From Halobaculum litoreum (lineage in GTDB: Archaea; Halobacteriota; Halobacteria; Halobacteriales; Haloferacaceae): 64,000 nucleotides of DNA. Under the pieces are notes generated by a model. That model did not search any database. It was given only the letters and a program-made list of their open reading frames with translations, and was not told the DNA's origin. The position numbers were made by a program, and so were the translations under genes. Positions 1 through 8,724 of this stretch are shown piece by piece; position 1 is the first letter of the stretch; each line of letters begins with the position of its first letter. Location of the stretch: contig NZ_CP126156.1 in the NCBI RefSeq assembly GCF_030127125.1, positions 2,604,001 through 2,668,000 on the forward strand, in the 5' to 3' direction.

Positions 1-177
1 CCCGCGGATCCGGTGTTCGTGCTCTCGGACCACTCCGACTTCGCGGACGCCGAGCGCGACCTGCTCGCCGACCGCGCGGACCGCCGTGTCCGCCTCGGAC
101 CGGCGGCGATCCACGCCGACCACGCGATCAGCGTCGCGAACAACTACCTCGACACCGACGGCTACAGGCGCTACTGA
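1..177 (+). CDS. trmY: TrmY, tRNA pseudouridine-54 N1-methyltransferase, C-terminal part
   Basis: The gene enters from the left edge and only its last 58 codons are present, ending in TGA at 175-177. The readable tail contains [10 protein letters not shown], then RRVRLGP, then [18 protein letters not shown]. This layout matches the C-terminal end of archaeal TrmY (SPOUT-fold, formerly DUF358), where these loops form the knotted SAM site. TrmY methylates pseudouridine 54 in the T-loop of archaeal tRNAs to N1-methylpseudouridine. The enzyme name is inferred from the tail alone. A tRNA gene follows about 80 nt downstream. Confidence 0.75.
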   Translation, partial: PADPVFVLSDHSDFADAERDLLADRADRRVRLGPAAIHADHAISVANNYLDTDGYRRY

Positions 178-220
178 CGGCACGGCCCCCGACCGGATCG
201 CGACGCTGCTCGGGGTTCGG

Positions 221-230
221 AAGCCTTAAC
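221..230 (+). promoter_or_regulatory. Likely promoter (BRE/TATA) of the tRNA-Pro gene
   Basis: AAGCCTTAAC lies with its centre about 29 nt upstream of the first tRNA base, the normal position of a haloarchaeal TATA box. It follows the trmY stop and is more AT-rich than its surroundings. The call rests on position and composition only. Confidence 0.5.
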
Positions 231-256
231 AGAGCGCCCGGCGTTCCTCGGAGTGC

Positions 257-329
257 GGGCCGGTGGGGTAGCTTGGTATCCTTCGGCCTTCGGGTGGCCG
301 TAACCGCGATTCAAATTCGCGCCGGCCCA
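257..329 (+). tRNA. tRNA-Pro (anticodon CGG)
   Basis: A full cloverleaf of 73 nt can be folded by eye. The acceptor stem GGGCCGG (257-263) pairs with CCGGCCC (322-328), followed by discriminator A329. The D-arm carries AGCTTGGT. The anticodon stem CGGCC/GGCCG closes the seven-base loop TTCGGGT, giving anticodon CGG and decoding the proline codon CCG. The T-arm stem CGCGA/TCGCG closes the loop TTCAAAT. No CCA is encoded and there is no intron. Confidence 0.96.
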
Positions 330-338
330 CTTTCCCGC

Positions 339-344
339 GTTTTT
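339..344 (+). terminator. Oligo-T terminator after tRNA-Pro
   Basis: GTTTTT starts ten bases after the end of the tRNA. Short T-tracts following a stable gene are the usual archaeal intrinsic termination signal. The 180 nt from here to the archaellin stop codon show no convincing gene. Confidence 0.5.
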
Positions 345-525
345 ACACACTCGAGCGGTGCGTAGTGCGTTCGTTCCCGACGACGGTTCGGGGATTCGAC
401 GAGATGGTCCGGCGAACTGCGGCAGTGTAGGCTCCGCGGACCCGCGGACTGCCGGTCGCCCCCGGCGCAACCGCTACGTCGGTCGGTACGTCGAAGAAAG
501 TGGTCCGCGTCCGAACCGATGCCGG

Positions 526-1128
526 TTACAGTTCGACGGCTTCCTTCTGTCCGAGCGACTCGGGCACCGTGAAGCGGATGCTCGTCGTCGCACCGGCCAT
601 CGTGTTGATCTTGATCGTCACTTCGTCACCCTCGGCGAGTTCCTGCCCGCCGGTGAAGTCGCTGACGTCGAAGATGTACTGGAGGCGATCGTCGTTGTCG
701 TTGAGGACCGGCGCGCTCGTGTCCGTGTCCTTGACGACGTCGTAAGTGAACACGTCGCCCGTCGCGTCGGAGGTGTTGTCGAAGTCGCTGTGAGCGATCA
801 ACTGGTAGGTCCCGCTCGGGCCGATCCACGTGACGGTCGTGTTCTCGAGGTCGATTTCACCCGAACCGGCACCCTGCGTCACGGTGACGTTGACGAAGTC
901 GACCGCGTTGTTACTGACGTTCCCGACGGTGGCGACCTCCTGTACGCGGTCGCTCACCTGCTTGCTGCTCTGTTGTCCGGTCTCTTGCGACTTGCTCTGG
1001 AGGAAGCCCGCGGTGTTGATCAGGACGCCGGCGGCGATCGCCGCCACCAGCACCATCGCGATGAACACGATGAGCGTCCCGATCCCCACTTGCCCGCGCT
1101 CTTCCTCGTCCGTGATGAATTCGAACAT
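526..1128 (-). CDS. Archaellin (archaeal flagellin), orphan
   Basis: A 200-residue pre-archaellin, the structural subunit of the archaellum filament. The N-terminus [12 protein letters not shown] is followed by [20 protein letters not shown]. This is a class III signal peptide that the prepilin peptidase (PibD/FlaK) cuts after Gly12, leaving a hydrophobic helix that packs in the filament core. Asn-X-Ser/Thr sequons (NVS, NVT, NTT, NTS) in the outer domain suit N-glycosylation of archaellins. An upstream in-frame ATG at 1206 was rejected because the extra 26 residues would spoil the signal. No arl/fla motor or chemotaxis genes lie beside it, so it is a lone copy. The transcript runs left, and AT-rich sequence at 1165-1180 could be its promoter. 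Confidence 0.9.
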   Translation of the reverse strand: MFEFITDEEERGQVGIGTLIVFIAMVLVAAIAAGVLINTAGFLQSKSQETGQQSSKQVSDRVQEVATVGNVSNNAVDFVNVTVTQGAGSGEIDLENTTVTWIGPSGTYQLIAHSDFDNTSDATGDVFTYDVVKDTDTSAPVLNDNDDRLQYIFDVSDFTGGQELAEGDEVTIKINTMAGATTSIRFTVPESLGQKEAVEL

Positions 1129-1273
1129 GGTGTGTTCCACTCCCGTACTGGGATATCTGTGCCTTCCCGACCGGATAGTAAACCGTTCGCCCCCGATTAT
1201 CGACATCGAGACCGGCAGACGGCTCGGAACCGACGGACATTAGCCCGCCGCCGGCACACCCGGAACCGAACCG

Positions 1274-1771
1274 ATGTCGGACACAGCGCGGCTCGTCGTC
1301 GTCTGCGGACTGCCCGGAGCGGGCAAGACCACGGTCGCGGAGGCGGCCGCGGAGCGGCTCGGCGCGACGCTGGTGCGCACGGACGTCGTCCGGAAGGAGC
1401 TGGTCGCCGAGCCCACGTACTCCAGCCGGGAGTCACAGCGGACCTACGACGAGGTGTTCCGCCGCGCGGCGACGCGACTGGCCGCGGAGGACTCGGTGGT
1501 GCTCGACGGGACGTTCCGTCGCGCTGCCCGCCGCGACCGAGCCAGAACGGTCGCCGTCGACGCCGGCGTCCCCTTCACCCTGCTCCGCGTCACCTGCGAC
1601 GAGGCGACCGCGAAGGCGCGGATCCGCGCTCGCGAGGACGACGAGTCGGACGCCGACGTCGCGGTGTACGACCTGCTGTGCGAGGAGTTCGAACCGGTCG
1701 ACGACCCCATCGTCGTCGACAACTCCGGCGACCTCGATGCGACGCTCGCACGCGTGCGCGAGATTTTGTGA
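1274..1771 (+). CDS. P-loop AAA-type kinase-like protein
   Basis: A 165-residue protein with a Walker A motif GLPGAGKT at residues 13-20. It resembles the small AAA_33/zeta-toxin-like kinases that phosphorylate small molecules or nucleotides. A second conserved stretch, VVLDGTFRR near residue 77, fits the acceptor-binding strand, and the Arg-rich REDDE region near 120 fits a lid. Substrate is not predictable from sequence. The gene is single and divergent from the archaellin. An ACATTAGCC box about 30 nt upstream supports the ATG. Confidence 0.75.
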   Translation: MSDTARLVVVCGLPGAGKTTVAEAAAERLGATLVRTDVVRKELVAEPTYSSRESQRTYDEVFRRAATRLAAEDSVVLDGTFRRAARRDRARTVAVDAGVPFTLLRVTCDEATAKARIRAREDDESDADVAVYDLLCEEFEPVDDPIVVDNSGDLDATLARVREIL

Positions 1772-1858
1772 AAAGGTATCGGCGGTAGACCCCTCCGTCC
1801 GGCGGTCCCGGACACGGAGACCGAAGGCTTTTGCTCGGCGCCCGGTTCGGGTTCGCCG

Positions 1859-3193
1859 ATGAGAACACGCGCGGTCGAGTTGGTCCTCGTCGGCGTGCTC
1901 CTGTTCGGGCTGACGGTCGCGGGCAGCGCCCTCGTCGCGCCGGACCGCTCGACCCCGGCCGCGGCCGACGGCGCCGAGCGCACCACCCTCGTCGGCTCGC
2001 AGGGCGGCGGCCCCGGGTGGCACGAGTACGGGAGCGTCTACCTGCTGAACGGCACCGACGTGGAGTGGCGCGAGGACTCCGCGGACAGCTACTTCGACGT
2101 GCAGCGCCTCCCCGACGGCCGGGTGCTCGCCGGCTTCATGGACGGGGGGTACGCGGACTGCGGTCCGTACGAGTCGCCGTGCGCGCACACGGGCTTCCGG
2201 CTCCTCGACCCCGACGCCGAGGGCGGCCCGACGGTGGCCGAGGAGTACGGCTTCCCCGTCCGGACGGAGACGAACAGCGAGATCCACGACGCCGAACCGC
2301 TCCCCGGCGGCGGCTTCGCCATGACCGACATGGACCACGAGCGGATCCTGATCGTCGAGGACGGCGCGGTGACGTGGACGTGGAACGCCTCCACGCTGTA
2401 CGACGCGCCCGCGGACCCGACCCGCACCGACTGGCTCCACATCAACGACATCGACCGGATCGGCGACGGCCGGTTCCTCGTCTCCGTCCGCAACGCGAAC
2501 CAACTCGTGATCGTCGAGCGCACCGACGACGGCGGGAGCGAGGTCGTCGAGATCGTCAACGCCGACGAGGCGGGCTCGTCGGACGCCTCCTGCACCGGGA
2601 ACGGGCAACTGCGCGACACCGACGGCGACGGCGACGTGCGCTGTGGCGACCCGTCGATCCTCGACCACCAGCACAACCCGCAGTGGCTCGGCGACGGCGC
2701 GGTGCTCGTGGCCGACTCCGACAACGACCGCGTGGTCGAGCTCCACCGCAACGCCTCCTCGGGCGAGTGGGAGATCGCGTGGGTGGTCACCCACGCCGAC
2801 GGGCAGTCGCTGCGGTGGCCGCGCGACGCCGACCGGCTGGAGAACGGCCACACGCTGATCACGGACACGCTGAACAAGCGGATCGTCGAACTCGACGAGA
2901 ACGGGAGCGCCGTCTGGACGTACCCGACCGAGCGCATCCCGTACGAGGCCGACCGCGTCCCCCGCGAGTTCCAGGGCACCGAGCGCGACCTCCCGCTGGC
3001 GACGGGCGGGGGGAGCGACGGGGCCGGGGAGTCGGGCGTCCCCGTCCTCTCGACGCTCGTCGTGGGCGTCAGGGCGGTCGCGCCGTGGGCGCCGGTGTGG
3101 TTCAGCGAGGCGCAGGTCGGCCTCACGCTCGTGTCGCTGGCGTTCGTCCTCGCCGGCGGGGCGGTGTCGCTGCGCCGCCGGCTCGGGATCTGA
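1859..3193 (+). CDS. Arylsulfotransferase (ASST)-family membrane-anchored protein
   Basis: A 444-residue protein with an N-terminal hydrophobic segment (about 6-26), a long extracytoplasmic domain and a C-terminal hydrophobic segment (about 418-438) followed by RRR. The central part has repeated beta-propeller-like blades (for example PQWLGDGAVLVADSDNDRVVE and GHTLITDTLNKRIVELDENG), including an ILDHQHNPQ signature. This matches the haloarchaeal arylsulfotransferase (Arylsulfotrans) family. The bacterial enzymes transfer sulfate between phenols with a catalytic His, but the haloarchaeal substrate is unknown. A CTTTTG box at 1828-1833 places the transcript start at the ATG. Confidence 0.75.
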   Translation: MRTRAVELVLVGVLLFGLTVAGSALVAPDRSTPAAADGAERTTLVGSQGGGPGWHEYGSVYLLNGTDVEWREDSADSYFDVQRLPDGRVLAGFMDGGYADCGPYESPCAHTGFRLLDPDAEGGPTVAEEYGFPVRTETNSEIHDAEPLPGGGFAMTDMDHERILIVEDGAVTWTWNASTLYDAPADPTRTDWLHINDIDRIGDGRFLVSVRNANQLVIVERTDDGGSEVVEIVNADEAGSSDASCTGNGQLRDTDGDGDVRCGDPSILDHQHNPQWLGDGAVLVADSDNDRVVELHRNASSGEWEIAWVVTHADGQSLRWPRDADRLENGHTLITDTLNKRIVELDENGSAVWTYPTERIPYEADRVPREFQGTERDLPLATGGGSDGAGESGVPVLSTLVVGVRAVAPWAPVWFSEAQVGLTLVSLAFVLAGGAVSLRRRLGI

Positions 3194-3245
3194 CGCGGCG
3201 TCCCGGCTCCCGCACGCTTTTCTCGCTCGCCCGGGTGCCGGGCGT

Positions 3246-3854
3246 ATGACCGACCGCGGCGACGACGCCGTCGACCCCGACACCGCCGACACCGCCGACA
3301 CCGACGACGCGACCGACCCGCTGGCGTGGGGGACGCTCGACACCGACATCGACTACTCGTGCCCCGGCTTCGACGTCCGCCGCGACGACGTCCGCCTCCC
3401 GGACGGCACCGAGACGGACTTCCACTACGTCGACGAGCCGCCCGCCGTCGTCGTGCTCCCGTTCACGCCCGACGGCGACGTGGTGCTGATCGAGGAGTGG
3501 CGACAGGCGGTGGGGCGGGTGAACCGGGGGCTGCCCGCGGGCACCGTCGAGGCCGACGACGCCGACCTCGCGACGGCCGCCCGCCGGGAGCTCCGCGAGG
3601 AGACGGGGTACGAGGCCGACGCGGTCGAGCCGCTGCACGCCAGCGAGCCGGCGAACGGCTTCGCCAACTCCGTCCACCACTACTTCCTCGCCCGCGGCTG
3701 CGAGCCGGCGAGCGACCAGGATCTCGACTTCAACGAGAGCATCCGGCCCGTCACCGCCGCGTACGACGCGTTCCGCGAGGCGGTCGCCGCCGGCGAGGTG
3801 CGCGACGGCCGGGCGGTGCAGGGGGTGGCGATGTACGAACTCCGGCGGCGGTAG
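3246..3854 (+). CDS. Nudix hydrolase, ADP-ribose pyrophosphatase-like
   Basis: A 202-residue Nudix protein. The Nudix helix reads RELREETGY near residues 117-125, preceded by LPAGTVE. The gap between that Gly and the REL is one residue longer than in most ADP-ribose pyrophosphatases. The upstream strand VVLIEEWRQAVGRVNRGLPAG is typical of the ADP-sugar pyrophosphatase branch, which hydrolyses ADP-ribose to AMP and ribose-5-phosphate. The N-terminus carries an acidic Asp/Thr run (VDPDTADTADTDDATD), a common haloarchaeal extension. The start ATG is supported by a GCTTTTCTC box about 28 nt upstream. Confidence 0.85.
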   Translation: MTDRGDDAVDPDTADTADTDDATDPLAWGTLDTDIDYSCPGFDVRRDDVRLPDGTETDFHYVDEPPAVVVLPFTPDGDVVLIEEWRQAVGRVNRGLPAGTVEADDADLATAARRELREETGYEADAVEPLHASEPANGFANSVHHYFLARGCEPASDQDLDFNESIRPVTAAYDAFREAVAAGEVRDGRAVQGVAMYELRRR

Positions 3855-3996
3855 CCGCCCGGCGCGGCGGGCGGGCCGCTGCGACGGGCGGGAGCGGGAG
3901 AGCCCGGTGCGAGGAGCGGGCGGTCGGGGGAGCTTTGAGGTGCGAAGGGCCGCCCGGAGCGGCAAGGGTCTTGACCGGCCCGGCCCAACGCGGGGT

Positions 3997-4764
3997 ATGG
4001 TCACCGTGCCTGCGAACGTCCGCGCCGTCGCGAGCGGCTACGGCCTCGGCATCGGCGGCGCCGTGCTCGCCGCCGTCCTCTCGCTGGCGGGCATCCTCGT
4101 GCTCGCGCTCGTCGGCGTCGCGTCGCTTCCCGCACGCCTCGCCGTGTTGTTCGTCCTCGGCCAGTACGTCCCGTTCATCGGGTTCCCGATCGCGTACCTC
4201 CGGTGGCGGGGGTTCGACTGGGGCGGCATCCGCGACTACTTCGGCGTCGAGGTGCCCTCGCTGCGCGAGGTCGGGATCGTCGTCGCCGGCTTCTTCGCCG
4301 TGTTGGTGCTCACCCTCGGCACCGCGGTGGTCGTGACACAGGTGCTCGGGCTCGAGCCCGCGAACAACTCCACCGGCGAACTCGCGCAGGACGTCCCCTC
4401 GATCGTGCCGCTGCTGGTGCTCGCGTCGCTGGTCGTCATCGGCCCCAGCGAGGAGACGCTGTTCCGGGGGACCGTCCAGAACCGGCTCCGGGAGTCGCTG
4501 CCGGCGGGGGCGGCGATCGTCCTCACCGCGGCGCTGTTCGCGGCGGTCCACGTCACCGCGCTCACCGGTTCGCTGGGCGCGCGCGGCACGACGATCGTGA
4601 TCCTGTTCGTCCCCAGCCTCGTGTTCGGCGTCGTGTACGAGTACACGCGCAACCTCGTCGTCCCGGCGCTCATCCACGGGATCTGGAACTCGTTCGTCTT
4701 CGGGTCGATCTACGTGTCGACCCAGTTCGGCCCCGGCACGGCGGCCGCGCTGCTCGGGCTGTAA
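3997..4764 (+). CDS. CPBP-family intramembrane metalloprotease
   Basis: A 255-residue polytopic membrane protein of the CPBP (CAAX protease/bacteriocin-processing) family. It has the diagnostic SEETLFRG motif (Glu152-Glu153 and Arg157), then FAAVHVTA, then HGIWNS. These provide the Glu and His ligands of a membrane-embedded metal protease. Six to eight hydrophobic helices can be drawn. The ORF is open to 3907, but ATG 3997 (after GGGGT) is chosen because the 30 extra residues are Arg/Gly-rich and not membrane-like. Substrates of archaeal members are unknown. A second, more divergent CPBP gene lies at 60265-61188. Confidence 0.88.
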   Translation: MVTVPANVRAVASGYGLGIGGAVLAAVLSLAGILVLALVGVASLPARLAVLFVLGQYVPFIGFPIAYLRWRGFDWGGIRDYFGVEVPSLREVGIVVAGFFAVLVLTLGTAVVVTQVLGLEPANNSTGELAQDVPSIVPLLVLASLVVIGPSEETLFRGTVQNRLRESLPAGAAIVLTAALFAAVHVTALTGSLGARGTTIVILFVPSLVFGVVYEYTRNLVVPALIHGIWNSFVFGSIYVSTQFGPGTAAALLGL

Positions 4765-4859
4765 ACGGAGGCCGTCGCCGTCCCCGCGCCCGACACGCCC
4801 GCCGCCGTCGCGACGGCCGTGTCGCAACCCTTACTCGCGTCCCCGGGAACCTCGGCGTA

Positions 4860-6395
4860 ATGCGCGAGCACTTCGAGATCCGGGACCACGACGCCGCCGG
4901 CCGCATCGGGGAGCTGACCGTTCCCCGCGCGGGCGTCACCGTCGAGACCCCCGCCCTCCTCCCGGTGATCAACCCCAACATCGAGACGATCGACCCGGGC
5001 CGCCTCCGCTCGGAGTTCGGCGCCGACATGCTGATCACCAACTCCTACATCATCCGCACGACCGACGACGTGCGCGAGCGGGCGCTCGAGGAGGGCCTCC
5101 ACGAGCTGCTCGGCTTCGACGGCGCGATCATGACCGACTCGGGCAGCTTCCAACTGGCCGAGTACGGCGAGATCGACACCACGACGACGGAGATCCTCGA
5201 GTTCCAGCGCGACATCGGGAGCGACGTCGGCACCCCGGTCGACATCCCGACGCCGCCGGACGCGAGCCGCGAGCAGGCCGAGTCCGATCTGGAGGTCACC
5301 CGGCAGGCGCTCGCGGACGCCGAGGCGGTCGACACCGGCGACATGCTCGTGAACGCGCCCGTGCAGGGGAGTACGTACCCGGACCTCCGCGAGCGGGCGG
5401 GCCGCGAGGCCGCCGCGACCGACCTGGACGTGTTCCCCGTCGGCGCGGTCGTGCCGATGATGAACAGCTACCGCTACGACGACATGGTCGACGCCGTCGC
5501 CGCCGCCAAGCGCGGCCTCGCGGAGGACTGCCCGGTCCACCTGTTCGGCGCGGGCCACCCGATGATGTTCGCGCTCGCGGTCGCGCTCGGCTGTGACCTG
5601 TTCGACTCGGCGGCGTACGCGCTGATGGCCCGGGACGGCCGCTACCTCACGGTGTCGGGCACCGAGCAGCTGGAGGATCTGGACTACCTCCCGTGTTCGT
5701 GCCCGATCTGCCACACACACACGCCCGAGCAACTGCGCGCCGCCGGCGACGACGACCGCGAGTCGCTGCTCGCAGAGCACAACCTCCACGTCACGTTCGA
5801 GGAACTGCGCCGCGTGAAGCAGGCCATCCGCGACGGCGACCTGCTCGAACTCGTCGAGAAGCGCGCCCGCGGCCACCCCGCGATGGCCGACGGCTACCGC
5901 GCCCTCCTCGAACACGCCGACCAACTGGAGCGTATCGACAGCGCCTCCAAGGGCACCTTCTTCTCGGTCTCCCACGAGTCGGCGCGCCGGCCGGAGGTGC
6001 GCCGCCACCACGACCGGCTCGCGCGGCTGTCGGTGCCCGACCGCCTGCTGTGTACGGAGTACGGCACGCCCTCCGACCACGACTACGACGCGGTGTGGCG
6101 CGTCGTCCCCCCGTTCGGGCCGTTCCCGCGGGCGCTCTCGGAGACGTACCCGCTCACCGCCGAGGTGCCCGACCGTACCGACGCCGCCGCCGAGCGGGCC
6201 GCCGCCGAGGGGATCCGCGCGCTCGTCGAGGCCGCCCCCGACACGGATCTGACGCTCGCGCACGACGGCTGGGGCGCCGACGCGCTCGCCGCGGTCCCCG
6301 ACTCCGTGACGCTCGAAGACCTCGCGGCCGACGGCCACCGCGACCGTGACGCCGTCGCGTCCGCCGACGCCGAGGACGGAAGCGAAAGCGAATAA
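4860..6395 (+). CDS. tgtA: TgtA, archaeal tRNA-guanine(15) transglycosylase
   Basis: A 511-residue enzyme that exchanges guanine-15 in the tRNA D-loop for 7-cyano-7-deazaguanine (preQ0), the first step of archaeosine formation. Visible are TDSGSFQ (catalytic Asp about residue 93), the [13 protein letters not shown] substrate loop, and the zinc site [11 protein letters not shown] about residues 277-286. No PUA domain can be seen at its C-terminus, which ends in an acidic tail. The ORF is open further upstream, but ATG 4860 fits the family N-terminus ([19 protein letters not shown]) and lies about 28 nt after a CCTTACTCG promoter box. It is followed after 24 nt by arcS, and the two probably form one operon. 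Confidence 0.95.
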   Translation: MREHFEIRDHDAAGRIGELTVPRAGVTVETPALLPVINPNIETIDPGRLRSEFGADMLITNSYIIRTTDDVRERALEEGLHELLGFDGAIMTDSGSFQLAEYGEIDTTTTEILEFQRDIGSDVGTPVDIPTPPDASREQAESDLEVTRQALADAEAVDTGDMLVNAPVQGSTYPDLRERAGREAAATDLDVFPVGAVVPMMNSYRYDDMVDAVAAAKRGLAEDCPVHLFGAGHPMMFALAVALGCDLFDSAAYALMARDGRYLTVSGTEQLEDLDYLPCSCPICHTHTPEQLRAAGDDDRESLLAEHNLHVTFEELRRVKQAIRDGDLLELVEKRARGHPAMADGYRALLEHADQLERIDSASKGTFFSVSHESARRPEVRRHHDRLARLSVPDRLLCTEYGTPSDHDYDAVWRVVPPFGPFPRALSETYPLTAEVPDRTDAAAERAAAEGIRALVEAAPDTDLTLAHDGWGADALAAVPDSVTLEDLAADGHRDRDAVASADAEDGSESE

Positions 6396-6419
6396 CGCCC
6401 GGCCCGCACACCTCGGAGC

Positions 6420-8186
6420 ATGACCGACTACTTCGAGGTCCACGAGCGGGACGGGGCGGCCCGCCTCGGGGAACTGCGCCTCGAGTCGCCGCTGACGACG
6501 CCGGCGCTGGCGGACGACGTGGTGCGCGACGCCGGCTCGCTGTGGAACGCCGAGCGCGACACCCCCGACGGCGACGACGCGGTGCTCACGATCCTCCCCC
6601 ACCGCGCGTACCCCGCGGGCACACGCGACGAGGTGATCGACGCGTTCGCCGCCGACTACCCGGACATCGGGGGGCCGAGCGCCGCCGTGATCCCGAGCGA
6701 CGCGCCCGACGTGGGCGGCGCCGCCGACGCGCCCGTGGACGCGTACGTCCTCTCGGACGCGCAGGGCGTCGTCGGCCACGCGTCGGCGTTCGCCGAGGCC
6801 GTGGTCGACGTGCGCGAGACCGTGCCGGCCGACACCGCGCTGTACTGCTCGGGCGTCGCCACGCCGCTGAACGTCGCGACGCTGGTGTACGCTGGCGTCG
6901 ACCTCGTCGACGCGAAGCGGGCGCGGGTGAAGGGGAGCCAAGGGAAGTACCTCACCGACGAGGGCGAGCGCTTCCTGGAGGACCTCGACGAACTCCCCTG
7001 CTCGTGCCCGGCGTGTCAGGTGCCCCGCGAGGAGTTCGACCGCGCCGCCTGCGAGGAGCACAACGTCAACGCGCTGGCGGCGGAGCTTCGCCGCGTGCGC
7101 CGCCGCATCCGCGAGGGGCGCCTCCGCGACTACGTCGAGGGGCAGGCCCGCCACGAGCAGTGGCTCACGGCGACGTTCCGCGAGCTGGACCAGCAGTACG
7201 GCTACGTCGAGGCGCGCGCGCCCGTCGCCCGCAACAACGAGCTGTCGGCGGCGACGAGCGACACCATCCGCCGCCCGGAGATCCAGCGGTTCGCCGAGCG
7301 CGTCACGGACCGCTACGTGAACCGCTTCCGGAACCCGCTCGTGCTCGTCCCGTGCTCGGCGAAGAAGCCGTACTCCGAGAGTCAGAGCCACGGCCAGTTC
7401 CACGACGCCATCCAGTTCCGCGCGCACCTCGCGTCGATGACCTCGCCCATCGGGGTCGTCCCGCAGGAACTCGAACTCACCTACCCCGCCCAGCACTACG
7501 ACACCGTCGTCACGGGGCGGTGGTCCGAAGACGAGAAGCAGTTCGTCGCCGAGGTACTGAAGCGCTACTTGGAGCGCAACGAGTACCCGCGCGTCGTCGC
7601 GCACGTCCCCGCGGACGGCTACCGCGACATCTGCGAGCGCGTCGAGGCACAGGTGGACGTGCCGTTCGAGTACACCGTCGAGGACCACCCGACGACGACC
7701 GAGTCCATCGGGAACCTCATGTCGACGCTCGACGGCGAGCTGAAGTACACGAAGCGGGAGCGCGAGCACAACACGGTGCGCGCCCTCGCCGACTACATGC
7801 TCGGCGACGGCGCGGGCGACGACCTGTTCGACGAACTGAACACGCGCTCGCGGTACCCCAAACTGCAGGTGCGCGACGACGACGAGGAGCTGCTCGCGAC
7901 GATGGTGCCCACCTACGGCGCGCTGGCGTTCACGCTCGCGGGCGCCCGCCGGTGGGTCGACAGCGACGCGCCGACCAAGACCGTCGAGATCGACGCGTTC
8001 GTGCCGCAGGGGAGCGTGCTCGCCCCGGGCGTCGTCGACGCGGACGACGACATCCGCGTCGGCGACGAGGTCGTCGTCGAGGGGCCGACGGCGTTCGCCG
8101 TCGGCCGCGCGGAGATGCACGGCGCGGAGATGCGCTCGTCCACCCGCGGGATCGCCGTCGACGTGCGCCACAGCGAGGAGCTGTAG
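6420..8186 (+). CDS. arcS: ArcS, archaeosine synthase alpha subunit (TgtA2)
   Basis: A 588-residue TGT paralogue that acts after TgtA, adding lysine to the preQ0 nitrile in tRNA. The N-terminus is a decayed TGT-like domain that still has a CSCPACQ zinc loop near residues 196-202. The family signature PCSAKKPYSESQSHGQFHDA (residues about 306-325) is intact. The last 70 residues (TVEIDAFVPQGSVLAPGVVD to the end) form a PUA RNA-binding domain. A GGAG ribosome site sits just before the ATG. Lysine-preQ0 is then cleaved to archaeosine by the radical SAM protein RaSEA, encoded in this window at 24841-25917. Confidence 0.95.
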   Translation: MTDYFEVHERDGAARLGELRLESPLTTPALADDVVRDAGSLWNAERDTPDGDDAVLTILPHRAYPAGTRDEVIDAFAADYPDIGGPSAAVIPSDAPDVGGAADAPVDAYVLSDAQGVVGHASAFAEAVVDVRETVPADTALYCSGVATPLNVATLVYAGVDLVDAKRARVKGSQGKYLTDEGERFLEDLDELPCSCPACQVPREEFDRAACEEHNVNALAAELRRVRRRIREGRLRDYVEGQARHEQWLTATFRELDQQYGYVEARAPVARNNELSAATSDTIRRPEIQRFAERVTDRYVNRFRNPLVLVPCSAKKPYSESQSHGQFHDAIQFRAHLASMTSPIGVVPQELELTYPAQHYDTVVTGRWSEDEKQFVAEVLKRYLERNEYPRVVAHVPADGYRDICERVEAQVDVPFEYTVEDHPTTTESIGNLMSTLDGELKYTKREREHNTVRALADYMLGDGAGDDLFDELNTRSRYPKLQVRDDDEELLATMVPTYGALAFTLAGARRWVDSDAPTKTVEIDAFVPQGSVLAPGVVDADDDIRVGDEVVVEGPTAFAVGRAEMHGAEMRSSTRGIAVDVRHSEEL

Positions 8187-8237
8187 CCCCCGTATCGACG
8201 CCGGCACCTTCTTACGCTCCGTCGCCGCCTCGTCGGT

Positions 8238-8666
8238 GTGAACGAGCGAACTCGCGACCTCGTCGACGCCGCGCCCGGGATCATCGCGGTCGCCACGCTC
8301 GCGATCGTCGCGCTGACGGCGATCCTCGGGTTCGGGAGCCTCGTCCCGATCGTCGCCGTCGTCGGCTGGCTCCTCCTCACGCCGCTGTCGGCGATCCTCG
8401 GCGAGGTGCTCGTCCCCGACGAGACGGACGCGCAGCCCGCCCGGCAGTCGGACCCCGAACCCGCGCGTGACGCCGCGACCGACCCGGTCGACCGGCTGCG
8501 TCGGCGCTACGCCGCCGGCGACATCGACGAGGAGGAGTTCGAGCGCCGGCTCGACCTCCTGCTGGACACGGAGGGCGTCGACGCGGCGACCGCCCGCGAG
8601 CGCGTGCGGCAGCGCGACCGCGACGCCGACGCGGAGCGCGAGGCCGACTTCGAGTTCGAGCGCTGA
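8238..8666 (+). CDS. Two-helix membrane protein with C-terminal SHOCT domain
   Basis: A 142-residue protein with hydrophobic segments at about 14-32 and 38-55, an acidic linker, and DPVDRLRRRYAAGDIDEEEF followed by ERRL. That is a SHOCT (short C-terminal) motif, common in haloarchaeal membrane proteins and thought to mediate oligomerisation. The tail is mixed-charge and probably helical. Start is GTG. A TTCTTACG box at 8209-8216 would start transcription at the GTG itself. Function unknown. Confidence 0.8.
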   Translation: MNERTRDLVDAAPGIIAVATLAIVALTAILGFGSLVPIVAVVGWLLLTPLSAILGEVLVPDETDAQPARQSDPEPARDAATDPVDRLRRRYAAGDIDEEEFERRLDLLLDTEGVDAATARERVRQRDRDADAEREADFEFER

Positions 8667-8724
8667 CCGAGGCGCCGCCGACCGCGAAGCGAACGCCTAC
8701 AACCGAGCCCCCGTACCCACGGGT

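Noticed and set aside
257..344. Possible tRNA-associated integration site
   Set aside because: No integrase, no repeated tRNA 3' end and no foreign-looking DNA follow the tRNA-Pro.
3246..3310. Tandem GACACCGCC-like repeat in the Nudix N-terminus
   Set aside because: It is the coding of an acidic Asp-Thr-Ala extension typical of halophilic proteins, with only two to three imperfect units.
4710..8207. A 1165-codon open frame on the minus strand
   Set aside because: Antisense to tgtA and arcS, low-complexity composition and no recognisable motif.
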